A stretch of 34,816 nucleotides of DNA, from NCBI GenBank assembly GCA_013140805.1, contig JABFRW010000041.1, positions 1-34,816 on the forward strand, read 5' to 3'. This document shows, one piece after another, positions 29,441 through 34,816 of this stretch. The DNA comes from Candidatus Eisenbacteria bacterium. Its GTDB lineage: Bacteria; Eisenbacteria; RBG-16-71-46. The notes below the pieces were generated by a model. It saw only the letters and a list, made by a program, of their open reading frames with translations, was not told the origin of the DNA and ran no database searches. How positions within the stretch are numbered: position 1 is the stretch's first letter; the number at the start of each line of letters is the position of its first letter. The position numbers were made by a program, and so were the translations under genes.

Positions 29441-31604
29441 GTTCGAGCTCCCACAGGGCAAGGGTTTCGATCGGGGTCTGCGGCGGCAGCTCGGCGAGCG
29501 AGATCACCGGCAACCGGGGCAGCAGCGGTTCGACCAGACGGCGGATTCCGACACGCAGCGCCGGCGGGGTGACGAGCGGCGGCAGCCGCCCGTCGCTGCG
29601 CTGCGACTGCGCGAGGTTCGTGAGCGATTGCAACGCCCGCGTGAGCTGCGCGGGATCGAGCGGTGATTGCCCCTCACGGGCGCGCGCGGTGAAGAGCTGC
29701 ATCAGTGACACTTCGAGGCGCGGTCCCACCGCCAGCGCCCGCACCGGTCCACGGCTCGAGCCGAGCTGCTGAGCGATCTGGGCACCGAGTGCTCGGCGCG
29801 CGACTTCCGTGAGCGCTTCCGGATCCTTGGTCTGCTCGCCGGCGTCGGACAGCGCCTCGAGAATCACGACCAGGTCGCGCACCGCCACGCCCTCGCGCAG
29901 CAGGCGCTGCAGCACGCGATGCACCGCGCCGAGCGACAGCTTGTTCGGCACCACGTCCTCGATCAGCGCCGGATGCGTCTCTTTCAAACCGTCGAGCATC
30001 TGACGCACGCCCTGCCGGGTGAGCAGCTCGGCCGCATGGGTGCGGATGGTTTCGAGCAGATGCGTGATCATCACGGTCGCGGGTTCCACCACCACGTAGC
30101 CGGCGGCTTCCGCCTCGACGCGCTGCGACGGATCGATCCACACCCCGCGCATGCCGAAGCTCGGGTCCTCGGCCGGAACGCCATCGAGCGGCGCCGCGGT
30201 GCCACGCAGGTCGAGCGCGAACAGATGGCGCGCCAGCAGATCGCCGCCGCCGACGCGCGCGCCGCGCAGCTTGATCACGTACTCGCCGTGGCCGAGCTGC
30301 ACGTTGTCGCGGATGCGAGTGGGCGGCACCAGCAGTCCGATCTCGAACGCAATCTGCTTGCGAAGCACGCCGATGCGTTGCAACAGGTCACCGCCCTGCG
30401 CGGCATCGGCGAGCGGCACCAGCCCGTAACCGATCTCGATTTCGAGCGGCTCGATCGACAGCATCTCCGACATCGCGGGCGGCTCCTCGCCGACCGTGGC
30501 CGCGTCCTTCGCAGTGGCCTCGGTCTCGGCGAGCTCGGCGGCTTCGGTCGCGCGGCGGCTGCGCAGCACGAACGCGGTCGCGGCGAGAACTCCGGAGAGC
30601 CCGAGGAACGGCAGCATCGGCAACCCCGGCACCAGCGCGAACACGCCGAGGATCCCCGATGCGGTCCACAACGGACGCACGTTGCGGGTGAGCTGGCTCG
30701 CGACCGACGGTGCCATCGAACCGCCGCCCGAGCCGTAGGTCACCAGCAGGCCGGCCGCGGTGCTCACGATCAGCGCCGGGATTTGCGTCACCAGTCCGTC
30801 GCCGATCGTGAGCGCCGAGTAGGTGTGGAACGCCTCGCCGGCCGCGAGCCCGCGCTGCGTCATGCCGATGATCACGCCGCCGACCAGATTGATGATCGTG
30901 ATCACGAGCCCCGCGACCGCGTCGCCGCGCACGAACTTGGCGGCGCCGTCCATCGCGCCGTAGAAGTCGGCGTAGCGGGCGATCTCCTCGCGGCGCCGGC
31001 GCGCCTCGTGTTCGTCGATGAGCCCGGCGCTCAGATCCGCGTCGATGCTCATCTGGCGGCCGGGCATCGCGTCCAACGTGAAACGTGCCGCCACCTCGGC
31101 GATGCGTCCCGCACCCTTGGTGATGACCATGAAGTTGATCACGACCAGGATCAGGAAGATGACGAGCCCCACCACCACGTTTCCGCCGATCACGAAGTTT
31201 CCGAACGCCCGGATCACTTCGCCGGCGTGGCCGGTGCTGAGAATCAGTCGGGTACTGCTGACGTTGAGGCCCAGTCGCAGCAGCGTGAGCAACAGCAGAA
31301 GGCTCGGGAACACGCTGAACTCGAGCGGGTCGCGAGTCGCGACCGTGACCAGCATCACGACCAGCGAGAGCGCGAGGCTCATGGCGAGCAGGATGTCGAG
31401 CATCAGCGGCGGAAGCGGCACCACCAGCAGCGCCACCACCGCGACCACACCGATCGCGAGCACCGTCTCGGCGGTGCCCGGGATCTTCGGCAGCGAGAAG
31501 CCGTTCCCGGGCCGCACCGTGCGCGGCGCAGGCGCGCCGATCGCGCGTCCCCCCGGCGAGGTGCGCACGCCGGCGGCGCCGCCCGGCATCGAGACCGCGC
31601 TCAT
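29430..31604 (-). CDS. flhA: flagellar export gate protein FlhA
   Basis: 724-residue FlhA. After a Pro/Gly-rich N-terminal extension of about 35 residues come seven to eight membrane helices. They start at TAETVLAIGVVAVVALLVVPLP and include the highly conserved GLNVSSTRLIL, FLILVVINFMVITKGAGRIAEVAARFTLDAMPGRQMSIDADLSAGLI (FHIPEP signature, by position) and YGAMDGAAKFVRGDAVAG. The cytoplasmic half begins near residue 350 and has the LEIEIGYGLVPLAD region, PPTRIRDN, and the C-terminal SVLVTPP-like VISLAELPP end. It forms the nonameric ring that docks substrate-chaperone complexes. Overlaps flhB by 4 nt. Confidence 0.97.
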   Translation of the reverse strand: MSAVSMPGGAAGVRTSPGGRAIGAPAPRTVRPGNGFSLPKIPGTAETVLAIGVVAVVALLVVPLPPLMLDILLAMSLALSLVVMLVTVATRDPLEFSVFPSLLLLLTLLRLGLNVSSTRLILSTGHAGEVIRAFGNFVIGGNVVVGLVIFLILVVINFMVITKGAGRIAEVAARFTLDAMPGRQMSIDADLSAGLIDEHEARRRREEIARYADFYGAMDGAAKFVRGDAVAGLVITIINLVGGVIIGMTQRGLAAGEAFHTYSALTIGDGLVTQIPALIVSTAAGLLVTYGSGGGSMAPSVASQLTRNVRPLWTASGILGVFALVPGLPMLPFLGLSGVLAATAFVLRSRRATEAAELAETEATAKDAATVGEEPPAMSEMLSIEPLEIEIGYGLVPLADAAQGGDLLQRIGVLRKQIAFEIGLLVPPTRIRDNVQLGHGEYVIKLRGARVGGGDLLARHLFALDLRGTAAPLDGVPAEDPSFGMRGVWIDPSQRVEAEAAGYVVVEPATVMITHLLETIRTHAAELLTRQGVRQMLDGLKETHPALIEDVVPNKLSLGAVHRVLQRLLREGVAVRDLVVILEALSDAGEQTKDPEALTEVARRALGAQIAQQLGSSRGPVRALAVGPRLEVSLMQLFTARAREGQSPLDPAQLTRALQSLTNLAQSQRSDGRLPPLVTPPALRVGIRRLVEPLLPRLPVISLAELPPQTPIETLALWELERAA

Positions 31605-32710
31605 CGAATGCTCCGATCAAGTCCCGGAAGCGCGCCGCCGGCAGCGAGCCGTTTGCGGTAGACGAAGGCGAGGATTTCGGCGATCGCGCCGAACAGCACC
31701 GGCGGCACCATGCGGCCGACCCTGGCAGTCGCGAACAGCGCGCGCGCCACGGCCACGTTCTCCACCACCGGCACGTTGGCCTTGAGGGCGATCTCCTTGA
31801 TGCGGACCGCGAGCTTGCGCTGACCCATCGCGACCACCAGCGGTGCCGGCGCTTCGTCGGGGTCGTAGCTCAGAGCCACCGCGATGTGGACCGGGTTCAC
31901 CACCACCACGTCGGCGGTGCGAACCGCGTGCAGCATGTGCTGGCGGGCGCGCGCGCGCGCCACCGACTGCATGCGCGCCCTGACCATCGGGTCGCCTTCG
32001 GCCTCGCGATTCTCGCGCACGATTTCGTCGCGACTCATGCGCAGCCCGCGCTCGTGCTTCCACCACTGGATGCCGTAGTCGGCGGCCGCGAGCACCAGGT
32101 AGGCGAGCCCGCAACTCATCATGACGCGCATCAGCGCGTGTCCCGCGACCTGCAGCACCTGCGCCGGAGACGCACCCGACAGCACCGCGAGCTCGGGACG
32201 CGTCTGGTCGAGCGAGCGCCACGCGACGAGCCCCAGGACGCTCAGCTTGAGGATCGACTTGGCGAGCGTCCACAGCGCCTCGGGCTGCAGCAAGCGCTGG
32301 ACGCCCTGGAGCGGATTCAGATTCGAGAACTTGGGCAGCAGCGGCTTCATCGAGATCACGCCGCGCGTCTGTGCGAGGTGCACCAGCACGATGATCGCCG
32401 CCAGCGCTCCGCCGAACGGCAACAGCGTCGAAGTGAATCGCATCGTGAGTGCCCGCAGCATCGCCACGGCGCCCATCAGCGTCATGGGATCCGAGCTGAT
32501 CGCCGAGGCGCTCATGTGCAGCGTGGACTCGATCAGACGTGCGAACTCGCGCGCACCGCCGCTGGCGAGCAATGCCGCTCCACCCAGCAGCGACGCGGCC
32601 GCCGTCAGTTCCGCGCTGCGCGCGACCTGACCCTCGGAGCGCGACTGTTCGCGCCGCCTCGCGGTCGGGGCTTCGGTCCGTTCCTGTTCGGAGCGCTGTC
32701 CGTCGGCCAT
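31601..32710 (-). CDS. flhB: export specificity switch protein FlhB (NPVH variant)
   Basis: 369-residue FlhB. The basic N-terminus (ERTEAPTARRREQSRSEGQVARS) is the family entry signature. Four membrane helices follow, with LLPKFSNLNPLQGVQRL between them, as expected. The cytoplasmic domain has MSRDEIVRENREAEGDP. The autocleavage motif reads NPVH (residues 272-275) where the family has NPTH; Asn and Pro, which form the cleaved bond, are retained. Cleavage in FlhB switches export from rod/hook to filament proteins. The gene starts 3 nt after fliR ends. Confidence 0.94.
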   Translation of the reverse strand: MADGQRSEQERTEAPTARRREQSRSEGQVARSAELTAAASLLGGAALLASGGAREFARLIESTLHMSASAISSDPMTLMGAVAMLRALTMRFTSTLLPFGGALAAIIVLVHLAQTRGVISMKPLLPKFSNLNPLQGVQRLLQPEALWTLAKSILKLSVLGLVAWRSLDQTRPELAVLSGASPAQVLQVAGHALMRVMMSCGLAYLVLAAADYGIQWWKHERGLRMSRDEIVRENREAEGDPMVRARMQSVARARARQHMLHAVRTADVVVVNPVHIAVALSYDPDEAPAPLVVAMGQRKLAVRIKEIALKANVPVVENVAVARALFATARVGRMVPPVLFGAIAEILAFVYRKRLAAGGALPGLDRSIR

Positions 32711-32713
32711 GGC

Positions 32714-33502
32714 TCAGTGCCCGCCCGCGGTCAGGGCCGCCACGCTGCGTTCGATCGCGAACGGAAGATTCGAGAAGCCGTGCTCGAGTGCGCCCGCGGT
32801 CCACGGCAGCAGAGCGCCGGTGATCACGAAGCCGACGGCCGTCGAGATCGGCAGCGAGACCATCATGGCGTTCAGGTGCGGTACCGCGCGGCTCAACACC
32901 ACCAGCGCGACGTTGGCCAGCAGCAGCGCGACGATCACCGGCGCGGCGGTTGCGACGGCCGCTTCGAACAGCGTGCGGCCCAGCGCCACCAGCGCGACAC
33001 CGTTGCCGGGATCGAGCGGCGTTCCGGGCGGCAGCTGCGTGAGACTCTCGGCAACCCCGCGCAGCAGCGCGACGTGGCCGCCGAGCTGCACGTAGATGCC
33101 GAGCGCCAGGAACGATTGAATCTGCGCGAGCCCCGGTGATTCGAGCTCCGGCATCGGTGCGAGAGCCGGCCCGAGCGAGAGGCCCATCTGCGTCGACACC
33201 ACTTCACCGGCCAGCGATGCGCCGTACACGATGAGTGCGGCCGAGAGCCCGATCACCACTCCGATCGAGAGTTCGCCCGCCATCATCATGGGCAGTTCGA
33301 GCGCATGGGGCGCCGTCGAGAGCGGCGGGCAGGTCGGCAACAGTGCGGCCGAGAACACCACGATCGCCGCCGCTCGCACACGCCGCGGCACACTCGCCAT
33401 CGACCACAACGGCGCGATCAGGAACAGACCCGAGAAGCGTGCACTCACACACGCGAAGGCCGGCCATCGATCGGGTGCGAACAACGCCTCGAGCCCGTTC
33501 AT
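32714..33502 (-). CDS. fliR: flagellar export gate protein FliR
   Basis: 262-residue multi-spanning protein starting MNGLEALFAPDRWPAFACVSARFSGLFLIAPLW by position. Family features: RVRAAAIVVFSAALLP, MMMAGELSIGVVIGLSAALIVYGASLAGEVVSTQMGLSLG by position, and the C-terminal VALVVLSRAVPHLNAMMVSLPISTAVGF. It completes the FliP5-FliQ4-FliR1 gate. ATGA overlap with fliQ. An ATG 66 nt earlier lies inside fliQ and is unlikely. Confidence 0.93.
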   Translation of the reverse strand: MNGLEALFAPDRWPAFACVSARFSGLFLIAPLWSMASVPRRVRAAAIVVFSAALLPTCPPLSTAPHALELPMMMAGELSIGVVIGLSAALIVYGASLAGEVVSTQMGLSLGPALAPMPELESPGLAQIQSFLALGIYVQLGGHVALLRGVAESLTQLPPGTPLDPGNGVALVALGRTLFEAAVATAAPVIVALLLANVALVVLSRAVPHLNAMMVSLPISTAVGFVITGALLPWTAGALEHGFSNLPFAIERSVAALTAGGH

Positions 33503-33768
33503 GCCGCGAGGCTCGGAAGGCTGCGGATCATCTGGACGACGTAGCCCACCAGGGTTCCGAGCACCCACGGCAGCGTGATCGCGAACACCAAAGCCATCAG
33601 CACCAGCTTGGGCAGGAACGTGAGCGTCTGCTCCTGGAGCTGCGTCACGGCCTGCACCACGCTGACCGCCACGCCGACCAGCAGCGCGGTGAGCAGCAGC
33701 GGTGCCGCGACGGTGAGCGACATCGTCAGCGAGTGCCGAATGAGATCGACCGCAAACGAGGAGTTCAT
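33499..33768 (-). CDS. fliQ: flagellar export gate protein FliQ
   Basis: 89-residue protein of normal FliQ length with two membrane helices (LTMSLTVAAPLLLTALLVGVAVSVVQAVTQLQEQTLTFLPKLV by position, then MALVFAITLPWVLGTLVGYV). The QxxTQLQEQTLTFLPK loop is the family signature. It forms the helical hairpin ring of the export gate. Starts 4 nt after fliP. Confidence 0.95.
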   Translation of the reverse strand: MNSSFAVDLIRHSLTMSLTVAAPLLLTALLVGVAVSVVQAVTQLQEQTLTFLPKLVLMALVFAITLPWVLGTLVGYVVQMIRSLPSLAA

Positions 33769-33772
33769 GGCG

Positions 33773-34777
33773 TCACCGGAAGCTCTGGACGAGGTTCTGG
33801 ACCACCAGCACCCAGCCGTCTGCGAGCACGAACAGCAACAGCTTGAGCGGCAGCGAGATCATCATGGGCGGCAGCATGAACATGCCGAGGCTCATGAGGA
33901 CCGAGGCGACCACCAGATCCACCACCACGAACGGCAGGAAGATCACGAAGCCCATCTGGAAGGCGGTGCGCAGCTCGCTGGTCACGAATGCCGAGACCAC
34001 CGTGACGACCGGGAGCTCCTCGACGGCGAGCGACGAGTCGACGCCGGTGAGCTCGGCGAACGTCTCGAGGTCCTGGGTGCGCGTGTTCGAGAGCATGAAC
34101 TCGCGCATCGGCCCGAACCCGCGCGTGTAGGCGTCGGCCTGCGGAAGTTGACCCGCGATGTAAGGCTGGATCGCCTCGCGATTCACCTGATCGAGCACCG
34201 GGTGCATGACCACGCCGGTGAGCAGCACCGACAGAGCCACCAGCAACTGCGTAGGTGGCGCGGTCTGGGTGCCGAGTGCGGTGCGCAGGAAGTGCAGCAC
34301 GATCAGAATGCGCGTGAAACTGGTCATGAGCAGGAACAGCGCGGGCAACAGCGTGAGCGCACCCAGGAACACTACGAGCCCGACCATGCCGTCCAGTTGC
34401 ACGCCGTTCGCGCCGTCACCGATCGAGATCTGCACTTGAGGCGGCTGAGGTACGACGATGTGCAGAGCTCCCGGCGAGAGCACCGGCGGCGAACCGGTGC
34501 GCAGCGTCGGCGCCGAGGTCGAAGGCTGCGGCACGGTCGTGTTGATGGGACGCGGCGCCAGTGCGGCCGGCGCGGTCGCCGCGTTGGGCGTGGCCGCCGC
34601 AGCCGCCTGCTTCGCGAGCGCCAGTGCTGCGGCCCGCGTGGGTGAAGTCGCGGTCTGCTGCGCGAGCACCGGTGCGGCTGCCGCGAGCGTCAGCGTGAGT
34701 GCGACTCCTGCAACCAGCACCGCCGCTCCACTGCGCGAGCCGCGCGAAAACGCTTCGCGCAGCTTCTGCGCGAGCAT
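33773..34777 (-). CDS. fliP: flagellar export gate protein FliP with long N-terminal linker
   Basis: 334 residues from the ATG given here; typical FliP proteins are about 245. Residues 15-40 look like a signal peptide (AAVLVAGVALTLTLAAAAPVLAQ). Residues 41-115 are an extra Ala/Pro/Thr-rich linker. The core then matches FliP closely: FLGALTLLPALFLLMTSFTRILIVLHFLRTALGTQTAPPTQLLVAL by position, HPVLDQVNREAIQPY, VVSAFVTSELRTAFQMGFVIFLPFVVVDLVVASVLMSLGM by position, and LADGWVLVVQNLVQSF. The reading frame stays open upstream to the window edge, so the true start could lie further right. Confidence 0.92.
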   Translation of the reverse strand: MLAQKLREAFSRGSRSGAAVLVAGVALTLTLAAAAPVLAQQTATSPTRAAALALAKQAAAAATPNAATAPAALAPRPINTTVPQPSTSAPTLRTGSPPVLSPGALHIVVPQPPQVQISIGDGANGVQLDGMVGLVVFLGALTLLPALFLLMTSFTRILIVLHFLRTALGTQTAPPTQLLVALSVLLTGVVMHPVLDQVNREAIQPYIAGQLPQADAYTRGFGPMREFMLSNTRTQDLETFAELTGVDSSLAVEELPVVTVVSAFVTSELRTAFQMGFVIFLPFVVVDLVVASVLMSLGMFMLPPMMISLPLKLLLFVLADGWVLVVQNLVQSFR

Positions 34778-34816
34778 GGCGGCCGGCGCCGGAGTCGCCT
34801 GCAGGCGCGCGAGCAG

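Noticed and set aside
1-34816. tRNA, rRNA, CRISPR arrays or prophage genes
   Set aside because: No cloverleaf, no regular spacer-repeat array, and no phage structural or integrase gene seen by reading through both strands.

Overview
High-GC (about two-thirds G+C), densely packed bacterial chromosome, most likely from a free-swimming diderm of uncultured FCB or Eisenbacteria type. P-ring and L-ring genes (flgI, flgH) imply an outer membrane. A secreted repeat protein carries a FlgD-Ig-like C-terminal tail of the kind common in FCB-group and Eisenbacteria genomes. The taxonomic guess is an inference; the window has no rRNA or other phylogenetic marker.

Layout. (1) 1-6.8 kb, housekeeping: the 3' end of a GlcF-like Fe-S protein; a two-gene ABC exporter on the minus strand; then on the plus strand a Tat-exported CapA-family protein, a YcaQ-type DNA glycosylase and a DUF3052-like protein in an overlapping operon; then an exported DinB-like protein. 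(2) 6.9-10.1 kb: a large sortilin/BNR-type secreted protein and an HU-like DNA-binding protein with a clear promoter and terminator. (3) 10.1-18.5 kb: two divergent operons. Leftward is a PilB/GspE-type ATPase plus an HDOD protein. Rightward is HDOD, soluble transhydrogenase (sthA), motA, motB and an HD-GYP-like protein that has lost its catalytic residues. (4) 18.5-20.1 kb: a non-coding stretch with IS-end-like repeats, then an HNH endonuclease gene. (5) 20.1-34.8 kb, minus strand: a near-continuous flagellar operon in the order fliP, fliQ, fliR, flhB, flhA, flhF, flhG, fliA, a membrane protein with an HTH-like tail, flgF, flgG, flgA, flgH, flgI, flgJ, flgN, flgK. Most junctions overlap by 1-17 nt. 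It runs off the right edge.

How it works together. The large operon encodes the export gate, the placement/number GTPase-ATPase pair, sigma-28, the rod, the rings and the first hook-filament junction protein. The stator genes lie in the neighbouring operon. The strongest new signal is in the 208-bp gap between the two divergent operons at 12923-13130. It holds two mirror-image copies of TCAA-N15-GCCGACACTT, which resemble sigma-28 promoters facing outward. This would put motAB, sthA, both HDOD proteins and a pilus-type ATPase under the FliA encoded about 14 kb away, linking flagellar torque, redox balance and surface or pilus signalling in one late regulon.

Other points of interest are an FlhG with a substituted P-loop lysine, an FlgH without a lipobox, an FlhB with NPVH instead of NPTH, twin palindromes flanking flgF, and the absence of flgL and flgM from their usual places.
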